From Pseudomonadota bacterium (lineage in GTDB: Bacteria > Pseudomonadota > Alphaproteobacteria > Rhizobiales > Afifellaceae): a stretch of DNA of 6,379 nucleotides. Shown here in pieces: positions 1-6,379 of the stretch (positions within the stretch are counted from its first letter, which is position 1; the number at the start of each line of letters is the position of its first letter). The position numbers and the translations under genes are program-made. The DNA lies in NCBI GenBank assembly GCA_023417735.1, contig JAEZEK010000138.1, forward strand, positions 1 to 6,379, written 5' to 3'. The notes beneath the pieces are model-generated. The model saw only the letters and a program-made list of their open reading frames with translations, ran no database searches and was not told where the DNA came from.

Positions 1-533
1 TCCCCGCGCAGCCGGTGGCGGATCGCGAGCCCCAGCTCGAAGCCCGCCGCGCCGCCCCCGACGACCGCGATCCGGCGCGGCCCGCCGGGCTCGAGCGCGC
101 TCGCTCTAAGTGCTTCCCATTTCTGCAGGAATTGCCCGATCGGCTTGACCGCGACGGCGTGCGCCTCCGCCCCTTCGATGCCGTCGAGCCTGGGCGTGAT
201 GCCGACGTCGAGTGACAGGAGGTCGTAGCCGAGCGTGCGCCCGTCCTTGAGCCGCACCGCCTTGCCGGCGCGGTCGAGCCCGACCGCCTCGCCCGCCACG
301 AAGGCCGCGCCGGCGGCCGCGCAGAGCGGGCGGAGAGGGACGTGGATGTCCCCGTGCCGGTAATGGCCGGCGACGAGCCCGGGCACCATCCCGGAATAAG
401 GCGTCTCCCCCTCCCGCGACACCAGCGTCATCAGAACGCCCGGAAAGCACCGGTTTCCGAAGCGCCGCACCACCTCGACATGGGCGTGGCCGCCGCCGAC
501 CAGCACGATATGGCAAAGGGCGGCGGCGCGCAT
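1..533 (-). CDS. FAD/NAD(P)H pyridine nucleotide-disulfide oxidoreductase, SelD N-terminal-domain type (partial, 3' end outside window)
   Basis: The minus strand from 533 reads openly to the left edge, giving 177 residues with no stop. Residues 8-18 (HIVLVGGGHAH) form the N-terminal FAD-binding Rossmann glycine motif. Residues 44-58 (TPYSGMVPGLVAGHY) and the Asp109-Val-Gly-Ile-Thr-Pro114 segment match what I know of the family TIGR03169, which occurs either as a free NADH-dehydrogenase-like flavoprotein of about 370 residues or fused to the N-terminus of selenide, water dikinase (SelD). A second dinucleotide motif, VVGGGAAGFE (157-166), begins the NAD(P)H-binding domain. No redox-active CxxC is visible in this part. 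An in-frame TAG (the peptidase stop at 540-542) lies three codons upstream, so ATG 533 is the earliest possible start, and it fits the family. The gene follows the peptidase by six bases and is probably co-transcribed. The electron acceptor and any SelD domain cannot be judged from the fragment. Confidence 0.88.
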   Translation of the reverse strand, partial: MRAAALCHIVLVGGGHAHVEVVRRFGNRCFPGVLMTLVSREGETPYSGMVPGLVAGHYRHGDIHVPLRPLCAAAGAAFVAGEAVGLDRAGKAVRLKDGRTLGYDLLSLDVGITPRLDGIEGAEAHAVAVKPIGQFLQKWEALRASALEPGGPRRIAVVGGGAAGFELGLAIRHRLRG

Positions 534-539
534 GAGGGC

Positions 540-2666
540 CTACATTTCCCCGGTCGGCACCGGCCCGGCGGCGAGCCCGCGCTTCCGAAGGAGCGCGTCC
601 GGATCCGGCTCGCGCCCCCGGAAGAGCCGGTACGCCTCCTTCGGGTCGCGCCGGTAGCCCGCCGAATAGACGAATTCCTTCAGCCGCGCTGCCGTCTTAG
701 GGTCGAACGGGTCGCCCGCCTCCTCGAACGCCCCGAACCCGTCCGCGTCCAGCACCTCCGACCAGAGATACGAGTAATACGCGGCCGAATAGCCGTCGCC
801 GGCGAAGATGTGGGCGAAGTGCGGCGGCCGGTGCCGCATCGTGAGGCCGGCCGGCATGCCGAGGCGATCGAGGGCAGAGCGCTCGAATTCCCCGAGGTCG
901 ATCGCCTCGACGTCTTCGCTCGTATGGATGTCGAGGTCGACCAGCGCCGACGCCACGTACTCCACCGTCGCGAATCCCTGGTCGAAGTTCCGCGCCGCCA
1001 TGAGCTTTCCGAGAAGGGCCTCCGGCATCGCCTCGCCCGTCTCCGCGTGGACCGCGAATTCCCGAAGGATTTCAGGGCGTTCCAGCCAGTGCTCGAAGAG
1101 CTGAGAGGGGAATTCCACGAAGTCGCGGGAGACGCTCGTGCCGGCGATCGCGGGGTAGGTGACGTCCGACAGGAGCCCGTGCAGGCCGTGGCCGAACTCG
1201 TGGAAGAGGGTGCGCGCGTCGTCGAAGGAGAGGAGCGACGGCTCGCCCTCGGCCGCCCTGGAGAAGTTCATCACGTTGACGACGATCGGCCGGATGTCCC
1301 CGGCGAGCTTCTCCTGCGTCCGGAACGAGCTCATCCAGGCCCCGCTCCGCTTCGACGGCCGCGCGAAATAGTCGCCGAGGAAAAGCCCGACATGGTTCCC
1401 CGCCGCGTCGCTGACCTCCCAGGCGCGCACGTCGCCGTGGTAGAGCGCGAGATCGTGCCGCTCCCGAAAGCTCAATCCGAACAAGCGCTTGGCGGTCTCG
1501 AAGGCGGCCTCGACGAGGCGGTCGAGCTGGAAGTACGGCTTCACCTCGTTCTCCTCGAGGTCGAATTCCGCCTTGCGCCGCCGCTCGGCATAGTACCGCC
1601 AGTCCCACGGCGCGATCGCGAAGTTGCCCCCCTCCGCCTGCACCATGGCCTGCAGCGCGGCTTCCTCGCGCAGCGCCTGCGCGCGCGCCGGCGCCCACAC
1701 CGACCGCAGCAGGCCGTAGGCCGCCTCGGGGCTTCCCGCCATTGTGTCGTCGAGGCGGAAATGGGCGAAGCTCGGATAGCCGAGGATCTTCGCGCGCTCT
1801 GCCCGCAGGCGCACCATCTCGGCGGCGATCGCGCGATTGTCCGTCGCGCCGCCGCCCTCGCCGCGCGCGGACCAGGCCTGGAAGGCCGCCTCGCGCAGAT
1901 CGCGGCGGCTCGAGAACTGCAGGAAGGGCTCGATCGAGGAGCGCGACAGCGTGATGACGTGCTTGCCGGGATGGCCGCGGGCCGCCGCCGCGCGCGCCGC
2001 CGCCGCGCGCAGGAAGCCGGGGAGACCGGCGAGGTCCTCCTCCCCCTCCAGCACGAGCGCGTACGCCTTCTCGTCGGCCAGCAAATTCTGCGCAAACCGC
2101 GTCCCCAGCACCGATAGCCGCTCGGCGATCTCCGCAAGCCGCTTCTTGGCGGGTTCTCCGAGGCCTGCGCCGCTCCGCGAGAACATGGTGTGGTAGCGGT
2201 CGAGCACGCGCGCCTCTTCCTCGCCGAGGCCGAGGGCGTCCTTGTGGGCGAACAGGCCGGCGATGCGGGCATGCAGCGCGGAATCGAGGAGAATTCTCGT
2301 GCGGTGCCGCGCGAGCGCCGGCGCCATCTCGCGTTCGATCGCCTGCAGCGCGTCGTTGCTGTCCGCGCCGGCAAGATTGAAGAAAGCCCCGGAGACGCGG
2401 CGAAGCGTCTGGCCGCTCCTCTCGAGCGCGGCGACGGTGTTGTCGAAGCTGGGCGCAGCCGGATCGCCGGCGATCGCGGCGATCTCGGCCTCCTGCTCGG
2501 CGATGCCGGCCTCGAAGGCGGGGCGGAAGTGCTCCGGGCGGATCTCGTGGAAGGGCGGCAGCCCGAACGGCGTCAGCCAGTCGAGGAGGAGCGGGTTGCC
2601 CGGGGGGGTCGCCTCGGCCCCCGCCACGATCGTTTCGTCCGTCGTCGTATCGGTGCCGCGCTCCAC
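540..2666 (-). CDS. dcp: M3-family zinc oligopeptidase, peptidyl-dipeptidase Dcp type
   Basis: This is a cytoplasmic zinc metallopeptidase that degrades short peptides. It resembles Dcp, which releases C-terminal dipeptides, more than oligopeptidase A along its whole length, including NPLLLDWLTPFGLPPF near the N-terminus and APWDWRYYAE mid-protein. Counting from GTG 2666 (708 residues; E. coli Dcp is 681), the zinc site is HEFGH at 489-493 (bases 1188-1202). Its third ligand is the Glu of DFVEFPSQ at 518, 25 residues after the second His, as expected for M3. The substrate-binding tyrosine loop GYSAAYYSYLW starts at 625. No signal peptide or membrane segment is visible. Three starts are possible: GTG 2705, ATG 2681 and GTG 2666. 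I chose GTG 2666 because GGAG lies seven bases upstream; ATG 2681 has only a weak AGG. The extra 5-13 residues would not affect function. The stop is TAG at 540-542. It is transcribed divergently from pheT. Confidence 0.95.
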   Translation of the reverse strand: MERGTDTTTDETIVAGAEATPPGNPLLLDWLTPFGLPPFHEIRPEHFRPAFEAGIAEQEAEIAAIAGDPAAPSFDNTVAALERSGQTLRRVSGAFFNLAGADSNDALQAIEREMAPALARHRTRILLDSALHARIAGLFAHKDALGLGEEEARVLDRYHTMFSRSGAGLGEPAKKRLAEIAERLSVLGTRFAQNLLADEKAYALVLEGEEDLAGLPGFLRAAAARAAAARGHPGKHVITLSRSSIEPFLQFSSRRDLREAAFQAWSARGEGGGATDNRAIAAEMVRLRAERAKILGYPSFAHFRLDDTMAGSPEAAYGLLRSVWAPARAQALREEAALQAMVQAEGGNFAIAPWDWRYYAERRRKAEFDLEENEVKPYFQLDRLVEAAFETAKRLFGLSFRERHDLALYHGDVRAWEVSDAAGNHVGLFLGDYFARPSKRSGAWMSSFRTQEKLAGDIRPIVVNVMNFSRAAEGEPSLLSFDDARTLFHEFGHGLHGLLSDVTYPAIAGTSVSRDFVEFPSQLFEHWLERPEILREFAVHAETGEAMPEALLGKLMAARNFDQGFATVEYVASALVDLDIHTSEDVEAIDLGEFERSALDRLGMPAGLTMRHRPPHFAHIFAGDGYSAAYYSYLWSEVLDADGFGAFEEAGDPFDPKTAARLKEFVYSAGYRRDPKEAYRLFRGREPDPDALLRKRGLAAGPVPTGEM
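1981..2010. repeat. Perfect 15-bp tandem duplication inside the peptidase gene
   Basis: The 15 bases GCCGCCGCCGCGCGC at 1981-1995 are repeated exactly at 1996-2010. Read on the minus strand they encode RAAAARAAAA, an alanine-rich helical stretch. The unit is a multiple of three, so the reading frame is kept. It may be a slippage duplication or simply low-complexity GC-rich coding sequence. Confidence 0.7.
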
Positions 2667-2672
2667 GCCTTC

Positions 2673-2679
2673 TCTCCCC
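2673..2679 (-). promoter_or_regulatory. Shine-Dalgarno sequence supporting the GTG 2666 start of the peptidase
   Basis: On the minus strand the bases read GGGGAGA, containing a GGAG core (2674-2677) seven bases before GTG 2666. This spacing is ideal. The stretch would lie inside the coding region if ATG 2681 or GTG 2705 were used. It is the main reason for choosing the shorter form, but it does not exclude the ATG. Confidence 0.45.
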
Positions 2680-2754
2680 ATGCCGATGTGCCTGCGATCC
2701 GGCACGCGGCCGGCGACGGCCGGGGCGGATCGCGCTCGTCCCTATGTGAGCGCC

Positions 2755-2783
2755 TTGCCTCGCTTTCGCCACCCCGCTAGGGA
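2755..2783 (+). promoter_or_regulatory. Candidate promoter for pheT in the divergent intergenic region
   Basis: TTGCCT (2755-2760) and TAGGGA (2778-2783) are separated by 17 bp on the plus strand. The match to the sigma-70 consensus is weak (TTG in the -35, TA in the -10), so the main support is location. pheT is preceded by a divergent gene and must have its promoter in or near 2667-2819. Transcription would begin near 2790, leaving a leader of about 30 bases. I see no T-box, no Phe-rich leader peptide and no attenuator hairpin here. A GC hairpin, CGGCCG-GCGA-CGGCCG (2707-2722), lies on the peptidase side and may fall in that gene's leader. No good promoter for the peptidase is recognisable. 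Confidence 0.2.
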
Positions 2784-2819
2784 ACGGCGCGACTCCGCCA
2801 CGCCGACCCCCACGGTGCC

Positions 2820-5225
2820 ATGAAGTTCACGCTGTCCTGGCTGAAGGACCATCTCGAGACCGAGGCCTCCGCCGAGGAGATCGCCGAGGCTCTCACGCAT
2901 ATCGGTCTGGAGCTCGAAAGCCTCACGAATCCGGCCGAGGCGCTCCGGCCCTTCGTCATCGCCCGCGTGCTCGAGGCGCGGCAGCATCCGAACGCGGACC
3001 GCCTCCGCGTCTGCATAGTGGAGACGGGCGCGGGTATCCCCGTCCAGGTGGTCTGCGGCGCCCCGAACGCGCGCACCGGAATGGTCGGCGTGTTCGCCCC
3101 GCCCGGGACTTACGTTCCGGGGACGGGCATCGACCTGAAGGTCGGCACCATCCGCGGCGTGGAGTCGAACGGCATGCTCGTCTCCGAGCGCGAGCTGCAG
3201 CTTTCCGACGCGCACGAGGGCATCATCGAGCTTGCCGCGGACGCGCCCGTCGGCCGCTCCTATGCGAGCTGGATGGGATTGGACGACCCGGTCATCGACG
3301 TCGGCGTGACGCCGAACCGGCCGGACGCGCTCGGCGTCCGCGGCATCGCCCGCGACCTCGCCGCGAAGGGCATCGGCCGGCTCAAGCCGCTCAACCGGGA
3401 TCCCGTCGAAGGGTCCTTCGAGAGCCCGATCGGCGTGGACCTCCGCTTCGAGGATCCGACCAACACGCCGTGCCCGCTCTTTGTCGGCCGCTATTTCCGG
3501 GGCGTCACGAACGGCCCGTCGCCGGCCTGGATGCAGAAGCGGCTCCGCGCTATCGGGCTGCGGCCGATCTCGGCGCTCGTCGACATCACCAACTACGTTA
3601 CGCACGGCTACGGTCGGCCGCTCCACGTCTTCGACGCCGACAAGGTGGCGGGCACCGTCCATGCCCGCCTTGCCCAGGACGGCGAGACGATCGAGGCGCT
3701 TGACGGCCGCACATATGCGCTCGACGGGACGATGACGGTGATCGCCGACGACAACGGTCCCGAAGGCATAGCCGGCATCATGGGCGGCGAACGGACCGGC
3801 TGCACCGAAACGACCCGGAACGTCTTTCTCGAGGCGGCCTATTTCGATCCGATCCGGACGGCCACGACAGGCCGCAAGCTCGGCATCCATTCCGATGCGC
3901 GCTACCGCTTCGAGCGCGGGGTCGATCCCGCCTTCGTGGAAACCGGCGCGGAGATCGCCACCAGGCTGATCCTCGAGATCTGCGGCGGCGAGGCGTCGGA
4001 CCTCGTCGTCGCCGGCGAAGCGCCGATCCGCAGCCGGTCCTACCGGCTCCGCATGGACCGCGTGCGGACGCTCGCCGGCGTCGACATCCCGGCCGGGGAG
4101 CAGCTCGACATTCTCCGCGCCCTCGGCTTCACCATCGCCGGCACCGATGCGGAGATCGTCGCGGAGGTACCGTCCTGGCGGCCGGACATCGACGGCGAGG
4201 CGGATCTCGTGGAAGAGATCGTCCGCATCTATGGGCTCGACCGGATCGAGAGCGTGCCGCTGCCGCGGCTCGCTTCAGTTACCGGCCGCAGCATTACGCC
4301 GGCACAGCGCCGCCGCTTCATGGCCGCCCGCGCGCTCGCGGCCCGCGGCTTCAACGAGGCGGTCACCTGGTCCTTCCTGCCCAAGGCGCAGGCGGAGCTC
4401 TTCGGCGGAGGGCAGCATGCGCTCGAACTCGCCAATCCGATCTCGACCGAGCTCTCCGACATGCGGCCTTCGCTGCTGCCGAACCTGGTTGCCGCCGCGG
4501 CCCGGAACATCGCGCGCGGCTTCGGCGACCTCATGCTCTTCGAGGCCGGCCAGGCCTATGGCGGTGACCGGCCCGAGGACGAGCGCGTGAACGTCTCCGG
4601 CATCCGCCGCGGTGCCACCGGGCCGCGGCACTGGTCTGCCGAGCCCCGCCCGGTCGACGTCTACGATGCGAAGGCTGACGCGCTCGCGGTCGTTGCCGCC
4701 GCCGGCGCGCCCCTCGACAAGCTGCAGGTCACCGCTGAAGGGCCATCCTGGTACCATCCGGGACGGGTCGGCTCGTTCATGCTCGGGCCGAAGAACCGGC
4801 TCGCGAGCTTCGGCGAACTCCACCCCCGCGTGCTCGACGCCATGGACGTGGCCGGGCCGCTCGTCGCCTTCGAGGTCGATCTCGACGCCATCCCGCTGCC
4901 GAAAGCGACGAGGACGGCGCGGCCAGCCCTTGCCGCCTCCGACCTGCAGGCGGTCCGGCGCGACTTCGCCTTTGTCGTCGACGAGAGCGTCGCAGCGGAC
5001 CGGCTGCTGCGCGCCGCCCGGAGCGCCGACAGGACGCTCGTCCAGGACGCAGCCGTCTTCGACGTCTTCGCCGGGCCAGCACTCGGCGAAGGGCGCAAGT
5101 CGATCGCCATCGAGGTGACGCTCCAGCCGCGCGAGCGGACGCTCACCGACGAGGAGATCGAGAAGGTCTCCGCCGCCATCGTCGCAGCCGTCGAAAAGGC
5201 GACAGGCGGCAAGCTCCGCGGCTGA
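2820..5225 (+). CDS. pheT: Phenylalanyl-tRNA synthetase beta subunit
   Basis: PheT is the beta chain of the alpha2-beta2 PheRS, which charges tRNA-Phe and, through its B3/B4 domain, hydrolyses mischarged Tyr-tRNA-Phe. The 801 residues match the usual length (E. coli 795). Domains in order: the N-terminal segment MKFTLSWLKDHL; an EMAP-II/OB tRNA-binding domain at about 39-150; B3/B4 editing domain at about 213-390; B5 at about 404-472, ending in PSWRPDIDGEADLVEEI; a catalytic-like core to about 690; and the C-terminal FDX-ACB anticodon-binding domain at about 708-801. The editing pocket looks intact: His269 (RPLHVFD), Glu338 (FLEAAYF) and Ser358/Ala360 (HSDARYRFERGVDP) align by eye with E. coli His261, Glu334 and Thr354/Ala356. 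ATG 2820 fits the conserved N-terminus, but no Shine-Dalgarno is visible before it. Its usual partner pheS is not directly upstream; a divergent peptidase gene is. Confidence 0.98.
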   Translation: MKFTLSWLKDHLETEASAEEIAEALTHIGLELESLTNPAEALRPFVIARVLEARQHPNADRLRVCIVETGAGIPVQVVCGAPNARTGMVGVFAPPGTYVPGTGIDLKVGTIRGVESNGMLVSERELQLSDAHEGIIELAADAPVGRSYASWMGLDDPVIDVGVTPNRPDALGVRGIARDLAAKGIGRLKPLNRDPVEGSFESPIGVDLRFEDPTNTPCPLFVGRYFRGVTNGPSPAWMQKRLRAIGLRPISALVDITNYVTHGYGRPLHVFDADKVAGTVHARLAQDGETIEALDGRTYALDGTMTVIADDNGPEGIAGIMGGERTGCTETTRNVFLEAAYFDPIRTATTGRKLGIHSDARYRFERGVDPAFVETGAEIATRLILEICGGEASDLVVAGEAPIRSRSYRLRMDRVRTLAGVDIPAGEQLDILRALGFTIAGTDAEIVAEVPSWRPDIDGEADLVEEIVRIYGLDRIESVPLPRLASVTGRSITPAQRRRFMAARALAARGFNEAVTWSFLPKAQAELFGGGQHALELANPISTELSDMRPSLLPNLVAAAARNIARGFGDLMLFEAGQAYGGDRPEDERVNVSGIRRGATGPRHWSAEPRPVDVYDAKADALAVVAAAGAPLDKLQVTAEGPSWYHPGRVGSFMLGPKNRLASFGELHPRVLDAMDVAGPLVAFEVDLDAIPLPKATRTARPALAASDLQAVRRDFAFVVDESVAADRLLRAARSADRTLVQDAAVFDVFAGPALGEGRKSIAIEVTLQPRERTLTDEEIEKVSAAIVAAVEKATGGKLRG

Positions 5226-5242
5226 GTTCTTTCCCCGGCCGC

Positions 5243-5273
5243 GTGGAACGCCGCGCGGCGTTCCACATTCTTT
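5243..5273 (+). terminator. Probable intrinsic terminator after pheT (perfect 24-bp palindrome)
   Basis: Eighteen bases after the pheT stop, the arm GTGGAACGCCGC (5243-5254) is followed immediately by its exact reverse complement (5255-5266). As RNA this gives a 10-bp stem with a GCGC loop, followed by ATTCTTT (5267-5273), a modest U-rich tail. Position and structure suit a rho-independent terminator separating pheT from the small ORF-murA unit. The tail is short for a strong terminator, so a protein-binding palindrome is an alternative. Confidence 0.6.
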
Positions 5274-5300
5274 GCAGCGGGGGCAGAGTTCGGTTATCCA
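5272..5300 (+). promoter_or_regulatory. Candidate promoter for the small ORF-murA unit
   Basis: TTGCAG (5272-5277) and TATCCA (5295-5300) lie 17 bp apart just after the palindrome. Each keeps three of six consensus bases, so the match is weak. Transcription would start about seven bases downstream, at or next to ATG 5308. That would make the first message leaderless, which agrees with the lack of a clear ribosome-binding site there. Confidence 0.25.
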
Positions 5301-5307
5301 TCCGGCA

Positions 5308-5502
5308 ATGGCCAAGGACAGTTCCGTGCGGGGCACCGGCGCGCGCGACCAGCGCAGGGACCGGCTCGCGCAGGCTCTCCGAGACAATCTAAAGCGCCGC
5401 AAGGCGCAGGAGCGGGACCGGAAGGAGCCCGCCGGGCCGGGGGATGGCGCGCCGAGCGATGAAGACACGAGCGCGGACCTCGTCCGCGGACCGGAGACCT
5501 AG
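5308..5502 (+). CDS. Small, highly charged hypothetical protein upstream of murA
   Basis: This is a 64-codon ORF whose family I cannot name. The N-terminal half is strongly basic and probably helical: residues 13-36 hold many Arg and Lys around LAQALRDNLKRRKAQERDRK. The C-terminal part is Gly/Pro-rich and then acidic (PSDEDTSADL), with no Cys and no membrane segment. A basic helix with a disordered acidic tail could bind RNA, ribosomes or a protein partner, but that is inference. The frame is also open from TTG 5272, but ATG 5308 is preferred because the TTG lies at the palindrome's edge. No clear Shine-Dalgarno precedes ATG 5308. The TAG stop (5500-5502) abuts the murA ATG with no gap, and the murA ribosome-binding site lies within this gene's last codons. 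That arrangement is good support for it being translated. I recall short ANLKRRK-type proteins ahead of murA in other alphaproteobacteria, but I have not verified this. Confidence 0.72.
   Translation: MAKDSSVRGTGARDQRRDRLAQALRDNLKRRKAQERDRKEPAGPGDGAPSDEDTSADLVRGPET
5493..5496 (+). promoter_or_regulatory. Ribosome-binding site of murA inside the end of the small ORF
   Basis: GGAG is followed by six bases (ACCTAG) and then the murA ATG at 5503. It overlaps the last codons of the upstream small ORF, so ribosomes finishing that ORF would cover the site. This is consistent with translational coupling. Confidence 0.6.
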
Positions 5503-6379
5503 ATGGACAGCATCCGCATCGTCGGCGGGCATCGCCTGAACGGCACGATCCCGATCTCGGGCGCGAAGAACGCCGCGCTCCCGCTGATGATCGCGAGCCT
5601 CCTGACGAACGAGACGCTCACGCTGGAGAACGTTCCGGATCTCGCCGATGTCGGGCTCCTGAAGCGCATCCTCGCCAATCACGGCGTCGATTACATGGTT
5701 TCCGGCAAGCGCCCGGGCGATCTTCCCAATTCGGGGCAGACCCTCGGCCTCACCGCCGCCGAGATCGTCGATACCACTGCACCCTACGACCTGGTCAGCC
5801 GCATGCGCGCGAGCTTCTGGGTCATCGGGCCGCTGCTCGCCAGGATGGGCGAGGCGCGGGTATCGCTGCCGGGCGGCTGCGCGATCGGGACGCGCCCCGT
5901 CGATTTCTTCCTGATGGGATTGCGCGACCTGGGGGCCGACATCGAGCTCGACCGCGGCTATGTCGTGGCGCGCGCGCCGGGCGGCCTCAAGGGCGGGCGC
6001 GTCCGGTTCCCGAACGTCTCCGTCGGCGCCACCCACACGGTGATGATGGCGGCGACGCTCGCCTCCGGCGAGACCGTGATCGAGAACGCCGCCCGCGAAC
6101 CGGAGGTCGCCGACCTCGCCGCCTGCCTCGGCAAGATGGGCGCGAAGATCGAGGGCGCCGGAACGAGCACGATCCGGATCCAGGGCGTGCCGCGCCTGCA
6201 CGGGGCCGTCCATCCGGTGCTGCCGGACCGCATCGAGACCGGGACCTATGCGATGGCGGTGGCGGCCACCGGCGGCGACGTCATCCTCCAGGGTGCCCAT
6301 CCCGAACTGCTGCAGTCGGCCCTCGACGTGCTCGCCACCGCCGGCGCGTCGGTCGCCGATGTCGAGGGCGGCATCCGCG
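5503..6379 (+). CDS. murA: UDP-N-acetylglucosamine 1-carboxyvinyltransferase (partial, 3' end outside window)
   Basis: MurA transfers enolpyruvate from phosphoenolpyruvate to UDP-GlcNAc in the cytoplasm, the first committed step of peptidoglycan synthesis. The 292 residues present are about 70 percent of a usual 420-430-residue protein. Visible landmarks are Lys22-Asn23 in [10 protein letters not shown], Arg102 in [18 protein letters not shown], and the catalytic Cys126 in [13 protein letters not shown]. Arg131 follows in that loop, then [12 protein letters not shown] (173-184) and [11 protein letters not shown] (241-251). Cys126 corresponds to E. coli Cys115, the fosfomycin target, so the enzyme should be of the sensitive type. 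A stretch around residues 67-80 ([14 protein letters not shown]) accounts for the longer numbering. The catalytic Asp equivalent to E. coli Asp305 would lie just beyond the window. ATG 5503 is well supported by GGAG at 5493 and the conserved [13 protein letters not shown] start. Confidence 0.97.
   Translation, partial: MDSIRIVGGHRLNGTIPISGAKNAALPLMIASLLTNETLTLENVPDLADVGLLKRILANHGVDYMVSGKRPGDLPNSGQTLGLTAAEIVDTTAPYDLVSRMRASFWVIGPLLARMGEARVSLPGGCAIGTRPVDFFLMGLRDLGADIELDRGYVVARAPGGLKGGRVRFPNVSVGATHTVMMAATLASGETVIENAAREPEVADLAACLGKMGAKIEGAGTSTIRIQGVPRLHGAVHPVLPDRIETGTYAMAVAATGGDVILQGAHPELLQSALDVLATAGASVADVEGGIR

Noticed and set aside
342..2117. 591-codon plus-strand ORF opposite the peptidase gene
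   Set aside because: It is fully antisense to a protein with an intact HEFGH active site, is Arg/Glu/Ala-rich with no recognisable domain, and is expected from third-position GC bias.
2602..2608. Seven-base G run near the start of the peptidase gene, a possible frameshift or slippage site
   Set aside because: The reading frame is continuous across it and the family match (NPLLLDWLTPFG) resumes directly afterwards, so there is no sign of a frameshift.
2791..2795. GACTC, a CcrM-type GANTC site, near the candidate pheT start
   Set aside because: Several other GANTC sites occur in coding DNA of this window, so one in the intergenic region carries no weight alone.
2742..3890. 382-codon minus-strand ORF overlapping pheT
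   Set aside because: It is antisense to well-conserved pheT and low in complexity, with no family resemblance. It is a high-GC shadow frame.
4275..5468. 397-codon minus-strand ORF across the pheT end, the palindrome and the small ORF
   Set aside because: It is antisense to pheT for most of its length and reads through a probable terminator. No domain is visible.
5389..6300. 303-codon minus-strand ORF opposite murA
   Set aside because: It is antisense to murA with its catalytic cysteine loop intact. The composition is typical of a shadow frame.
1..6379. A novel defence, mobile or biosynthetic system
   Set aside because: Every long gene belongs to a known housekeeping or enzyme family. There are no direct-repeat arrays, terminal inverted repeats, integrase or transposase genes, or composition shifts.

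Overview
The window is ordinary GC-rich chromosomal DNA, most likely from an alphaproteobacterium. The MurA carries the extra residues ahead of the catalytic cysteine (Cys126 here, Cys115 in E. coli) that I associate with alphaproteobacteria, and the Dcp-type peptidase reads like proteins from that class. Both assignments are from memory, not from a search. Coding density is high, codon use looks uniform, and there are no signs of mobile elements, CRISPR arrays, phage genes or RNA genes.

Layout: two genes on the minus strand occupy the left part. They are an M3-family Dcp-type oligopeptidase (start near 2666-2705, stop at 540) and, six bases after its stop, the first 177 codons of an FAD/NAD(P)H oxidoreductase that runs off the left edge. 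About 150 bp of divergent intergenic DNA follows. On the plus strand are pheT, the phenylalanyl-tRNA synthetase beta chain (2820-5225), then a perfect 24-bp palindrome that is a plausible terminator, then a 64-codon ORF for a small, highly charged protein of unknown function (5308-5502). The stop codon of that ORF directly abuts the start codon of murA (5503 to the right edge, 292 codons present).

How the genes relate: the peptidase and oxidoreductase are probably one leftward transcription unit. pheT appears to be transcribed alone from the divergent region. It is not preceded by pheS, although the two are usually adjacent. The small ORF and murA form a second rightward unit, probably translationally coupled. 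The recognised functions are housekeeping: peptide turnover, a flavin oxidoreductase related to the SelD N-terminal domain, tRNA charging, and the first committed step of peptidoglycan synthesis.

I found no evidence of a new multi-gene system. The points most worth a second look are the unnamed small ORF fused head-to-tail with murA, the separation of pheT from pheS, the possible SelD fusion of the truncated oxidoreductase, and the palindrome after pheT. Long extra ORFs antisense to the real genes are high-GC artefacts.
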